DNA of 26,547 nucleotides. Source: Dermatophilus congolensis. GTDB lineage: Bacteria > Actinomycetota > Actinomycetes > Actinomycetales > Dermatophilaceae. The DNA lies in assembly GCA_030538115.1 (NCBI GenBank), contig JAUNUP010000041.1:1-26547 (forward strand), written 5' to 3'. Made by a program: the position numbers and the translations under genes. Within the stretch, counting starts at the first letter, position 1. Every line of letters begins with the position of its first letter. Positions 6,801 to 13,829 of this stretch are shown one piece after another. The notes under the pieces are model-generated. The model was given only the letters and a program-made list of their open reading frames with translations, made no database searches and was not told where the DNA came from.

Positions 6801-8306
6801 CTGCAGGCCGCCACCGGCGAGCGTCGTCGCCGTGCCGCGCTCGAAGCGTCAGGCGCCGCGGGGTCCACGGCGACTCCGACCAACGGCACGGCCACTGCGG
6901 GCCGCCCGCTGCCGGTCGGTTCGGGGTGCAGCACGCCAGAACTCACCGGTCTCGGCGAGCGCATCGAGTTCACCCGCGAGATGCGCGAGACACACACGCT
7001 GCTCGTGCCGCAGATGGCTCCCTTCCAGTTGCCGATCGGTCTGGCCGCGCTGACGAAGGCCGGCTACAACATCGAGTTCCTCGACACGCTCGGCGCGGAC
7101 GATGTCGACACGGGCCTGCAGTTCGTCAATAACGACTCGTGTTTCCCGGCCATCGTCGTCATCGGTCAGCTCCTCGCGGCGATCAAATCGGGCCGGTACG
7201 ACCCCGACAAGGTGACGGTCATCCTCACCCAGACCGGCGGCAGCTGCCGCGCCACCAACTACGTCGCCCAGGCCCGCAAGGCGCTGCACGACGCCGGCTA
7301 CCCGCAGGTGCCGGTGCTGGCCCTCTCCGTGGGTGCACTGGAGAAGAACGAGGGCTTCGACCTCACAGCCGGGCTCCTGCGTGATCTCGTACGCGGTCTC
7401 GTACTCGGCGACGTGCTGCAGACCTGTGTGCTGCGCACCCGCCCCTACGAGGTGCAGAAGGGCTCGGTCAACCGTCTCCACGCCCGCTGGGAGACGATCG
7501 CCCGCGAGTGGGTGGAGTCGGGCCGGTCAGCGACGCTTGGGCATCGCATCTCGTACGAGAAGCTCATCGAGGCGATCGTGGCCGACTTCGCCGATCTGCC
7601 CCTCCGCACCGAGACGCGTAAGCCTCGGGTGGGCATCGTCGGCGAGATCCTCGTCAAGTTCCACCCCGACGCCAACAACCACGCGATCGACGTGATCGAG
7701 GAATTGGGCTGCGAGGCGGTCGTGCCCGGCATCATGGGATTCGTTCTGCAGGCCATGTACTCCGGCTCGTACAACCACCGCACCTTCGGCACGGAGAAGT
7801 GGGGGCGCTGGGTCAAGAAGGGCCTCATCGCCTACCTCGAGCGCCTGCAGGCTCCCGCCGTGCGCGCGCTCGAGCGCTCGGGCCTGTTCGAGGCGCCCGC
7901 CCCCATCGCCGAGATCGCGGAGGGGGCCAGGAGCGTCGTGCAGCTCGGCCACCAATCGGGCGAGGGCTGGTACCTCGTCGGCGAGATGGTCGAGATGATC
8001 ACCCACGGCGTGCCGAACATCATCTGCGTGCAGCCGTTCGCGTGCCTGCCCAACCACATCACCGGCAAGGGCATGTTCGGTGAGCTGCGGCGACGTTGGC
8101 CCGAGGCCAACATCGTCGGTATCGACTACGACCCGGGCGCGAGCGAGGTCAACCAGCTCAACCGCATCCGGTTGATGGTCTCGACCGCGCTCAAGCGTGA
8201 CGCGTCAGCCGAGCGCGACGATCGCCTCGTGCATGGCCAGCGTGTCGCGGGCGATCTCAACGTGCAGGCCCTCGACCATGCGTCCCTTGTAGGTGACCAC
8301 ACCTGA
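3807..8306 (+). CDS. Two-headed acyl-CoA dehydratase activase / DUF2229 fusion
   Basis: A 1499-residue protein of the 2-hydroxyglutaryl-CoA dehydratase activator (HgdC/BadFG) superfamily, with two ASKHA ATPase domains: ~5-270 (FDIGSTTVKLV) and ~323-590 (GIDAGSTTIKAV). Each half keeps both cluster cysteines expected of an activase: NGSCAGGTG (C124) with ASRCGVF, and NEACSSGCGS (C445, C449) with GSRCTVF. A DUF2229-type region follows with CMLCQNHC (C613, C616, C620). The C-terminal half resembles the HgdB-like part of such fusions. Known activases couple ATP hydrolysis to low-potential electron transfer into a dehydratase or reductase; this substrate is unknown and no separate dehydratase genes are nearby. 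GGAAGGG 8 nt before the ATG supports the start. The last ~37 residues lie opposite the citE-like gene and look like a run-on beyond the usual end. Confidence 0.9.
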   Translation: MTCTLRLGFDIGSTTVKLVLLDGDNVLYETYRRHHADIARELDEVLTDVTAQFPDVVVRGAVTGSGGMKVATALGLPFVQEVVAETEAITARDPEADVIIELGGEDAKITYLKPVPEQRMNGSCAGGTGAFIDQCATLLKTDASGLNTLAERANTLYPIASRCGVFAKSDLQPLLNDGAPHSDLAASIFAAVATQTISGLACGRPIRGRVVFLGGPLYFLPQLRFAFEKALDGKASSFSTPERAQLYVAIGAAMLADSERATPVRLADLHKRLANADTSGADSHRMRALFENDAEREEFTRRHASAVIPKANIATAHGDCFLGIDAGSTTIKAVLVDENRRILFSHYQGNEGDPVGAAVRILGDLREALPPEARIRRTCVTGYGEGLVKAALRAEDGEIETMAHFRAADYLCPGVTSVIDIGGQDMKYLRVVDGVIDSIAVNEACSSGCGSFLQTFAASMKTDVTSFANGAVAATAPVDLGSRCTVFMNSSVKQAQKEGATPDDIAAGLSYAVVRNALYKVIKLKSPEELGERVVVQGGTFLNNAVLRAFELLTEREVVRPDIAGLMGAFGAALTARMRHHEEAPVHLPTPVSRLRTASELAEFTVETEQNDCMLCQNHCRRTVSTFDDGAVFVTGNRCDRGESLDPKAGRRAKSELPNVVEEKYKRLFAYRRLTEAKAFRGDIGIPRALNMYENYPFWFTVLTKLGFRVLISGRSSHELFERGMDSITSENICYPAKLTHGHVEDLIDRGVRTIFYPAVRFEQWGSAKADNHFSCPVVAGYPEVIDKNVERLRTGVAGPNGTEDVKLIMPFLNLHDREHLATRLAEEFADYGVTWAEAAVAIDDGFAEDAKVKADIREMGRQALEYMEANGVGGIVLAGRPYHADPEINHGIPEMINSLGLAVLTEDSVSEEGAELLERPLRVRDQWAYHSRLYDAAAFVASRPDLELVQLNSFGCGLDAITTDQVHDILTKADRIATTLKIDEVTNLGAARIRVRSLQAATGERRRRAALEASGAAGSTATPTNGTATAGRPLPVGSGCSTPELTGLGERIEFTREMRETHTLLVPQMAPFQLPIGLAALTKAGYNIEFLDTLGADDVDTGLQFVNNDSCFPAIVVIGQLLAAIKSGRYDPDKVTVILTQTGGSCRATNYVAQARKALHDAGYPQVPVLALSVGALEKNEGFDLTAGLLRDLVRGLVLGDVLQTCVLRTRPYEVQKGSVNRLHARWETIAREWVESGRSATLGHRISYEKLIEAIVADFADLPLRTETRKPRVGIVGEILVKFHPDANNHAIDVIEELGCEAVVPGIMGFVLQAMYSGSYNHRTFGTEKWGRWVKKGLIAYLERLQAPAVRALERSGLFEAPAPIAEIAEGARSVVQLGHQSGEGWYLVGEMVEMITHGVPNIICVQPFACLPNHITGKGMFGELRRRWPEANIVGIDYDPGASEVNQLNRIRLMVSTALKRDASAERDDRLVHGQRVAGDLNVQALDHASLVGDHT

Positions 8307-9068
8307 TCCGGCGCCGGCCTCCCACGCCTCGATGACGCCTCGTGCGTCTTCGAGCGCGTCGGGGTCGGGGGCGAAGACCTCGTTGGCCGGGCCGACCTGG
8401 CCGGGGTGCACGAGCGACTTGCCGTCGAAGCCGAATTGACGCGCCTGCACGGCCTCTTCGCGGAAGCCCTCGAGGTCACGCACGTCGTTGTAGACCGCGT
8501 CGAGAATCACCTTGCCGGCGGCCCGCACCCCGAGTACCGCGAGCGACATTGCGGTGAGGATCGGCGCGCGGCCGGGCACGTGCTCGGCACGTAGCTCTTT
8601 GACCAGGTCGTTCGAGCCCATGACGAACACTTCGAGGCGCGGTGAGGCGGCCGCGAGAGACGCGATGCCAAGGATCGCCGCGGGGGTCTCGATCATCGCC
8701 CACAGCTTCGTCTTCTCAGGCGCCCCCGCAGCCTCCATCGCGGAGACGAGCGCGAGCACCTCATCGGCCGAGTTCACCTTGGGCACGAGGATCGCGTCGG
8801 GTGCCGCGGCCGCTGCCGCCGCCAGGTCGTCGGAGTGCCAGGGCGTGTCCGCGGCATTGACGCGGATGACGAGTTCGCGCCTCCCGTAGCGTCCCGACTG
8901 CACTGCCGCGCACGCCGCGGCCCGCGCCTCGACCTTCGCGTCAGGCGCCACCGCGTCTTCGAGGTCGAAGATGATGCCGTCGCAGGGCAGAGTCGTGGCC
9001 TTCTCCAGCGCGCGGGCGTTGGAGGAGGGCATGTACAGCACAGAGCGGCGGGGGCGGTACTCGGTCAC
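8205..9068 (-). CDS. HpcH/HpaI aldolase / citrate lyase beta-like protein (CitE-like)
   Basis: A 287-residue TIM-barrel lyase of the CitE family, which handles CoA thioesters such as malyl-, citryl- or citramalyl-CoA. Family marks are RRSVLYMPSS at the N-terminus, the metal-binding FDLEDAV, the substrate-binding VIRVNA, MIETPAA and MGSNDLVKE. The C-terminus FDGKSLVHPGQV is also typical. It is a stand-alone protein with no citrate lyase alpha or gamma genes nearby, as for the free CitE-like enzymes of many actinomycetes. The GTG at 9068 is chosen because GGAGG lies 9 nt upstream; a longer frame to 9122 has a low-complexity Arg-rich start. Its 3' end overlaps the activase by 102 bp on the opposite strand. 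The exact substrate cannot be told from sequence. Confidence 0.87.
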   Translation of the reverse strand: MTEYRPRRSVLYMPSSNARALEKATTLPCDGIIFDLEDAVAPDAKVEARAAACAAVQSGRYGRRELVIRVNAADTPWHSDDLAAAAAAAPDAILVPKVNSADEVLALVSAMEAAGAPEKTKLWAMIETPAAILGIASLAAASPRLEVFVMGSNDLVKELRAEHVPGRAPILTAMSLAVLGVRAAGKVILDAVYNDVRDLEGFREEAVQARQFGFDGKSLVHPGQVGPANEVFAPDPDALEDARGVIEAWEAGAGSGVVTYKGRMVEGLHVEIARDTLAMHEAIVALG

Positions 9069-9400
9069 GGGGATCACCCTCCAGGGAGACGAACGTCGGC
9101 GGCGTTTCGGGAGGTCGGCCACAGCGGATGCAGAGCCGCACCCGCCTCGGCCAGGCTATCGGCAGCTCGCGTCGGCCATGGCCGGGTACGCACACCAACT
9201 CCCGCGAGCCCGCGCGTTCCCGACCCCTGCACCCGTGCGTGTTCGCGCGCCACGGCGGCCTTCGCGCACAGCGCACAGGGTGTGTGCAGACACCGACGGT
9301 TAGGCTGGGCACGAACGCCGCCGGACACCGTCGACCGGATCCCGGCCGCCTGCAACACTTCTCCAGCACTCATTCCGTACCGAAAGTCGTTGATACCCGC
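9069..9400. other. Divergent intergenic region between citE-like gene and dedA
   Basis: About 330 bp without a supported gene. TAGGCT at 9301-9306, within GGTTAGGCTGGG, resembles an actinobacterial -10 on the plus strand and would give dedA a leader of roughly 85-90 nt. No convincing -35 and no strong hairpin were seen. A long frame runs through from 9128 in phase with dedA, but it is Arg/His/Pro-rich and unlike any DedA N-terminus. Confidence 0.4.
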
Positions 9401-10072
9401 ATGCTCTCCGCGCTCATCGCCTCCACCTCCGGCCCCGCCACCGACGGCATGACCGGTTGGGTCATCCGCACCATGGAAACCATGGGAGGTCCGGGCGCAG
9501 GCCTGCTGGTGGCGCTCGAGAACATCTTTCCGCCCATCCCGAGCGAGGTGATCCTGCCGCTGGCCGGGTTCACCGCCAGCCAGGGCAACCTCAGCCTCGC
9601 GGGCGCGATCATCTGGACGACGATCGGCTCGATCGTCGGCGCGTGGGCGCTGTACGCACTCGGCGTGATCCTCGGCCGCGACCGGCTCATCCGCTTCTTC
9701 GACTGGATGCCGCTGGTCGACGTCGAAGACGTCTACAAGGCCGAGGCGTGGTTCAACAAGCACGGCTACCCCGTGATCCTGTTCGGGCGTCTGCTGCCGA
9801 TCATCCGCAGCCTCATCTCGATTCCGGCAGGTCTCGAGCGGATGCCGTTGCTCATGTTCACGCTGTTCACGGCCATCGGCAGCGGTGTCTGGAACACGAT
9901 CCTCGTGTACGCCGGCTACGCGCTCGGCGAGAACTGGGGCCTGGTCGAGGGCTATGTCGGGTACCTGCAGTACGCGGTCATCGCAGCGGTGCTCGTGTTC
10001 ATCGTCTGGTACCTCGTGCGGCACTTCCGCAAGCAGAGCTCCACACCGCGTCAGCAGGCGCCGCGGGCCTGA
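9401..10072 (+). CDS. DedA-family membrane protein
   Basis: A 223-residue integral membrane protein of the DedA/SNARE-associated family (VTT domain). Members are proposed to move or flip lipids such as undecaprenyl phosphate and support membrane homeostasis. Family marks are ENIFPPIPSEVILPLAG (~45), glycine-rich re-entrant segments, and GRLLPIIRSLISIPAG (~130-145) with its conserved arginines. Further hydrophobic spans lie at ~155-180 and ~190-212, followed by a basic C-terminus. The start is uncertain: ATG 9401 gives a short polar lead, and ATG 9449 (MTGWVIR) also fits. A gene beginning at 10109 follows 36 bp later but has its own leaderless promoter. Confidence 0.9.
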   Translation: MLSALIASTSGPATDGMTGWVIRTMETMGGPGAGLLVALENIFPPIPSEVILPLAGFTASQGNLSLAGAIIWTTIGSIVGAWALYALGVILGRDRLIRFFDWMPLVDVEDVYKAEAWFNKHGYPVILFGRLLPIIRSLISIPAGLERMPLLMFTLFTAIGSGVWNTILVYAGYALGENWGLVEGYVGYLQYAVIAAVLVFIVWYLVRHFRKQSSTPRQQAPRA

Positions 10073-10096
10073 TCGCGCCGTGGTCGAGGGGCCAAC

Positions 10097-10111
10097 TACC
10101 CTGGCGGTGTG
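10097..10111 (+). promoter_or_regulatory. Leaderless -10 of the MgtE-N/CBS gene
   Basis: TACCCT (10097-10102) is followed by exactly 6 nt and the GTG start at 10109. There is no Shine-Dalgarno. This is the classic TANNNT-N6-start layout of leaderless actinobacterial transcripts. Confidence 0.55.
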
Positions 10112-11395
10112 GCCTCGAACACCCGCGCCTTCGTAGCCCGACTCGTCGGGCTGGCTGTCTTCGACCCCCTGGGCGATCAGGTGGGCGTCGTCCGCGACGT
10201 CGTCGTCACGTTCACGGCCGCGAGGCGCCATCCGCGAGCGATCGGTCTCGTCGTCGAGGTGGCCGGTCGCCGTCGCGTGTTCATGCCCATGACGCGGGTG
10301 ACCTCGATGGATTCGGGGCAGGTCATCTCCACCGGCCTGGTCAACCTGCGTCGATTCGAGCAGCGAGCCAATGAGGTGCTCGCCGTGGCTGAGCTGTTCG
10401 AACGCACCGTCACCGCGAAAGAGCCGGGCGAAGACCCGTACGAGGCCACGATCGAAGACATCGCGATCGAGAAGGTCCGTGCTCGCGAATGGACGATCGA
10501 GAAGGTCTTCGTCCGCAAGATCCCCCAGGGCGGCAACCATCGCACGTTCGGGGGCCTGCGTCGCCGTCGCGGCGAGACGGTGTTGCTCGACGTCGACGCC
10601 ATCACCGGGCTGCGCACGATCGCGGTCAATCAGGGCGCCGAACTCCTGCTCGAAAGCTACGACGACGTCAAGCCCGCCGACCTCGCCGAGATGATTCGCG
10701 ATCTCAAGCCGCAGCGGCGCATCCAGGTGGCCACCGCGCTACCCGACGAGAAGCTCGCCGACGTGCTCGAAGAGTTGCCCGAGGAGAACCAGGTCGAGGT
10801 GCTCGCCTCGCTACCCGGAGGCCGCGCCGCCGACGTGCTCGAGACGATGCAACCCGACGACGCCGCCGACCTGCTGCTCGTGCTCACGCCCGAGGCGCAG
10901 GAGCGCTACCTCATGCTCATGGAGCCCGAGGAGGCGGCCGACATCCGACGCCTGCTCGTCTACGACGAAGACACGGCAGGCGGTCTCATGACCACCGAGC
11001 CGGTCATTCTGCCTCCTGAGGCCACGGTGGCAGAGGCTCTGGCCATGATCCGCCGCGAGGAGCTGCCCACCGCATTGGCCGCGACCGTCTTCGTCTCCCG
11101 CGCCCCCATCGAGACCCCGACCGGCAAATTTCTCGGCCTCGTACACTTCCAGCGCCTGCTGCGCGAACCTCCGACCGTTGCGATCGGCACGATCATGGAC
11201 CGCGATATCGAACCCGTCGGCCCCGAGGCGAGTCTCGGCGACATCACCCGCGAGATGGCGACGTACAACCACGTCGCCCTGGCGGTCGTCGACGAAGACG
11301 GTCACATGCTGGGCGCCGTCACCGTCGACGACGTGCTGGACAACCTGCTGCCCGACGACTGGCGCGACGACCGACACGAGGTGACCCATGGCTGA
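10109..11395 (+). CDS. MgtE intracellular-domain/CBS protein lacking the channel
   Basis: A 428-residue, apparently soluble protein. Residues ~8-90 and ~115-185 look like PRC-barrel segments (LVGLAVFDPLGDQVGVVRDV; LLDVDAITGLRTIAV). Residues ~200-300 form an MgtE N-domain of repeated helices (ADLAEMIRDLKP, ADVLEELPEENQVEVLASL, AADLLLVL). A CBS pair fills ~300-420 (GGLMTTEPVILPPEATV; VAIGTIMDRDIEPV). In MgtE channels these cytosolic parts sense Mg2+, but the five-helix channel domain is missing, so this is a free sensor or regulator rather than a transporter. A homologous gene is found near mrp in mycobacteria. It overlaps the DUF1003 gene by 8 bp, so the two are co-translated. Confidence 0.85.
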   Translation: MASNTRAFVARLVGLAVFDPLGDQVGVVRDVVVTFTAARRHPRAIGLVVEVAGRRRVFMPMTRVTSMDSGQVISTGLVNLRRFEQRANEVLAVAELFERTVTAKEPGEDPYEATIEDIAIEKVRAREWTIEKVFVRKIPQGGNHRTFGGLRRRRGETVLLDVDAITGLRTIAVNQGAELLLESYDDVKPADLAEMIRDLKPQRRIQVATALPDEKLADVLEELPEENQVEVLASLPGGRAADVLETMQPDDAADLLLVLTPEAQERYLMLMEPEEAADIRRLLVYDEDTAGGLMTTEPVILPPEATVAEALAMIRREELPTALAATVFVSRAPIETPTGKFLGLVHFQRLLREPPTVAIGTIMDRDIEPVGPEASLGDITREMATYNHVALAVVDEDGHMLGAVTVDDVLDNLLPDDWRDDRHEVTHG

Positions 11396-12086
11396 GCCGT
11401 CACGCGGCGACCGGCTCGACCAGCCCCGCGAGGGCCGTCGCCGCTGGATCAACCGTCCGGCGATGCTCCGCGAAGGCGCCTTCGGTGTCGCCAGCGAGCA
11501 ATTCGCCCGGTTCATGGGCACACCCGTGTTTCTCGTGTGGATGACGATCTTCGTCGTCGTCTGGCTCGCCTGGAACACGTTCATGCCGGAGTCGGCACAG
11601 TTCGACCCGCGTTCGCTCAACTACACGCTGCTCACGCTCATCCTGTCGCTGCAGGCCTCGTACGCGGCCCCGCTGCTGCTGCTCGCCCAGAACCGGCAGG
11701 ACGACCGCGACCGCGTCATCGCCGAGCAAGACAGAGCGCGCGACGAGCGCAACCTCTCCGACACCGAATACCTCACGCGCGAAGTGGCGGCCCTGCGTTT
11801 CGCCATGCGCGACATGGTGACTCGCGACTACCTGCGCTCCGAACTGCGCGATCTGCTCGAAGAGATGCGTGACGAACTGCGTGAACCGGGTGCGGAGCCC
11901 GACGAAGAGCCCGCCGCTCCGCCGCAGAGGCGCCGCAAGAAGCCCAAGTCGCACAGCGGGCACAGCAGCAAGAGCGACAAGTCGCACCCGGCCACCGGGG
12001 CGATTCCCGTCGTGCCCCCGGCCGGCGAGCCGACCGGCACCGGCCCTGGTGAGACCGCTTCTGAGGCCCCTGCATCTGACGGTTAG
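11388..12086 (+). CDS. DUF1003 membrane protein
   Basis: A 232-residue protein. Two hydrophobic helices at about 47-65 (FLVWMTIFVVVWLAWNTF) and ~80-102 flank the acidic/aromatic loop of DUF1003, with LQASYAAPLLLLAQNRQDDRDR just after. A charged coiled-coil-like region (~105-165) and a Lys/Ser/Pro-rich disordered tail follow. Function is unknown. Pairing with the MgtE-N/CBS gene is conserved in actinomycetes as far as I recall, suggesting a shared role at the membrane, perhaps in metal or stress response. The start ATG lies inside the end of the preceding gene (ATGGCTGA). Its own TAG stop forms the first three bases of the TAGGGT -10 that serves mrp. Confidence 0.88.
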   Translation: MAEPSRGDRLDQPREGRRRWINRPAMLREGAFGVASEQFARFMGTPVFLVWMTIFVVVWLAWNTFMPESAQFDPRSLNYTLLTLILSLQASYAAPLLLLAQNRQDDRDRVIAEQDRARDERNLSDTEYLTREVAALRFAMRDMVTRDYLRSELRDLLEEMRDELREPGAEPDEEPAAPPQRRRKKPKSHSGHSSKSDKSHPATGAIPVVPPAGEPTGTGPGETASEAPASDG

Positions 12087-12098
12087 GGTGGCCTCATG
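12084..12098 (+). promoter_or_regulatory. Leaderless -10 of mrp embedded in the preceding stop codon
   Basis: TAGGGT (12084-12089) stands exactly 6 nt before the mrp ATG at 12096. Its first three bases are the TAG stop of the DUF1003 gene. No Shine-Dalgarno is present, so mrp is probably read from a leaderless transcript as well as by read-through. Confidence 0.55.
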
Positions 12099-13229
12099 GC
12101 AGTTCCCACACAAGAGCAACTCCTCACGGCGCTCGCCGGAGTCGAAGATCCCGAGATCCACCGCCCGATCACCGACCTGGGCATGGTCGGCTCCGTCTCG
12201 TGTGACGACGACGGACATGTTGCGGTGACGATCCTGCTCACGGTGGCCGCGTGCCCGCTGAAGAACACCCTCGAGACGAACACGCGCGAGGCCCTCATGG
12301 CCGTCGAAGGCGTGCAGACCGTCGACGTGACGCTCGGCGTGATGAGCGACGAGCAGCGCACCGCCCTGCGCACCAAGCTGCGCGGCGGCCAGGCCGAGCG
12401 TGAGATCCCGTTCGCCAAGCCCGATTCGCTCACCCGCGTCTACGCGATCGCGTCGGGCAAGGGCGGCGTCGGCAAGTCGTCGGTCACCGCTAACCTGGCC
12501 GTGGCGTTGGCCGGGCAGGGTCTCAAGGTGGGCGTGGTCGACGCCGACATCTACGGCTTCTCGATCCCCCGCATGCTCGGTGTCGAGTACCCGCCCACGC
12601 AGGTCGACGACATGATCATGCCTCCCGAGGCCAACGGCGTGAAGGTGATCTCGGTGGGCATGTTCGTGCCCGACAACCAGCCCGTCGTGTGGCGCGGCCC
12701 GATGCTGCACCGGGCGTTGCAGCAGTTCCTCTCCGACGTGTTCTGGGGCGACCTCGACGTGCTGCTGCTCGACCTGCCTCCGGGCACGGGCGACGTGGCG
12801 ATCTCGGTGGGCCAGCTCATCCCGAACGCAGAGATCATCGTGGTCACGACCCCTCAGATCGCGGCTGCGGAGGTCGCGCAGCGCGCCGGCGCGATCGGCG
12901 TGCAGACGCACCAGCGGGTCACGGGCGTCATCGAGAACATGTCGTACATGACGATGCCCGACGGCACCAAGCACGAGCTGTTCGGCTACGGAGGCGGGCA
13001 GGCCGTCGCCGACGCCCTCACCCAGACCGTGGGCGCGAACGTGCCGCTGCTCGGCCAGATCCCGATCGACATCACCCTGCGTGAGGGCGGTGACCGCGGC
13101 TACCCCGTGGTGCTGAGCAACCCCGACGCCCCCGCGGGTAAAGAACTGAACCGCATCGCCAAGGAATTGGCGGGCCGCTCGCGAGGCCTGGCAGGCCGCA
13201 AGCTGGGCGTCTCGATCAACCCCCGCTGA
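12096..13229 (+). CDS. mrp: Mrp/ApbC iron-sulfur cluster carrier ATPase
   Basis: A 377-residue P-loop ATPase that carries and delivers Fe-S clusters to apo-proteins. An N-terminal MIP18/DUF59 domain (~5-80; VEDPEIHRPITDLGMV, then VAACPLKNTLE) is joined to the ParA/MinD-like ATPase. The deviant Walker A GKGGVGKSS is at ~121-129, followed by VVDADIYGFSIPRMLG, the DLPPGTGDV Walker B-like segment near 225, and IENMSYM. The C-terminal CxxC that binds the bridging cluster in enterobacterial ApbC is absent: the segment after ENMSYM reads TMPDGTKHELFG. I recall the same in other actinobacterial Mrp proteins. It is the last gene of its plus-strand run and is closed by a strong hairpin. Confidence 0.93.
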   Translation: MAVPTQEQLLTALAGVEDPEIHRPITDLGMVGSVSCDDDGHVAVTILLTVAACPLKNTLETNTREALMAVEGVQTVDVTLGVMSDEQRTALRTKLRGGQAEREIPFAKPDSLTRVYAIASGKGGVGKSSVTANLAVALAGQGLKVGVVDADIYGFSIPRMLGVEYPPTQVDDMIMPPEANGVKVISVGMFVPDNQPVVWRGPMLHRALQQFLSDVFWGDLDVLLLDLPPGTGDVAISVGQLIPNAEIIVVTTPQIAAAEVAQRAGAIGVQTHQRVTGVIENMSYMTMPDGTKHELFGYGGGQAVADALTQTVGANVPLLGQIPIDITLREGGDRGYPVVLSNPDAPAGKELNRIAKELAGRSRGLAGRKLGVSINPR

Positions 13230-13234
13230 CGACG

Positions 13235-13279
13235 CGACGAGGGGGCTGCCACCGAATCGTGGTGGCAGCCCCCTCGTCG
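13235..13279. terminator. Strong bidirectional terminator between mrp and tatB
   Basis: A 19-bp stem (13235-13253 with 13261-13279, core GAGGGGGCTGCCACC) closes a 7-nt loop. It starts 6 bp after the mrp stop and lies 41 bp past the tatB stop on the other strand, so it can serve both. There is no T-run, as is usual in high-GC actinomycetes. Confidence 0.85.
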
Positions 13280-13320
13280 TGCATAAGCCTCGTGGCCTAG
13301 TGGCCTCGTCGTCTCGCCGC

Positions 13321-13674
13321 CTAGGTGGCGTCGGTGTCGAACGGGGTCGGGCGGTCGGGGTCGAAGGTCACCGACTTCGGGCGCGACTTCGAGGCGGCTT
13401 CGTCCTTGGTGACCGGGTCGTCTTCGTCGTCGAGGTCGGCGAGGGCTTCGCGAACGATGCGGCGCGGGTCGTACTGGCGCGGGTCGTAGCTCTTCCAGTC
13501 GATGTCGTCGAACTCCGGCCCCATCTGCTCACGCAGTTGGTTCTTCGCGCCATCGGCGAACTGCTTGGCCTGGCGAACGAACCCCCGCAGTTTGGCCACG
13601 TACTCAGGCAGCCGCTCAGGGCCGATGAGCAACATCGCCAACATGAAGATGATGACCAGTTCCCACCCGTTGAT
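13321..13674 (-). CDS. tatB: Twin-arginine translocase subunit TatB, probable ATC start
   Basis: TatB joins TatC in binding twin-arginine signal peptides at the membrane. The product has the short N-terminal helix INGWELVIIFMLAMLLIG, the hinge GPERLPEYV, an amphipathic helix (AKLRGFVRQAKQFADGAKNQL) and an acidic/basic disordered tail, about 117 residues in all. The first ATG/GTG/TTG in frame is at 13644, inside the helix, and would delete its first ten residues. ATC at 13674 encodes the start of the conserved I/M-N-G-W-E block and sits 8 nt after a perfect GGAGGAGG (13683-13690). No canonical start exists between it and the upstream in-frame stop. I therefore place the start at ATC. It follows sigE on the same strand with 155 bp between. 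Confidence 0.82.
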   Translation of the reverse strand: MNGWELVIIFMLAMLLIGPERLPEYVAKLRGFVRQAKQFADGAKNQLREQMGPEFDDIDWKSYDPRQYDPRRIVREALADLDDEDDPVTKDEAASKSRPKSVTFDPDRPTPFDTDAT

Positions 13675-13682
13675 GGCCGATC

Positions 13683-13690
13683 CCTCCTCC
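13683..13690 (-). promoter_or_regulatory. Ribosome binding site that sets the tatB ATC start
   Basis: GGAGGAGG on the minus strand lies 8 nt upstream of ATC 13674. No ATG, GTG or TTG in the tatB frame lies within reach of it. Confidence 0.65.
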
Positions 13691-13829
13691 GACTGCCCTG
13701 ACGCACACCTTCTCGCATCCTCTCAGGCCGCGACGCTACACCCAACCGCCAACCGGCACCTGAACACGTCGAGAAGATGAACTCAGGATGACCGCGTGCG
13801 CGGCTCGAGGGTCGGAGCAGAGAGCAGAA

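Noticed and set aside
8140..8306. Activase possibly ending earlier, before the citE overlap
   Set aside because: I looked for an in-frame stop near the usual family end and found none, so the long form is reported with the tail flagged.
11400..12974. A 524-codon minus-strand frame across the DUF1003 gene and mrp
   Set aside because: His/Arg/Asp-rich shadow of two well-supported genes; no ribosome site or family.
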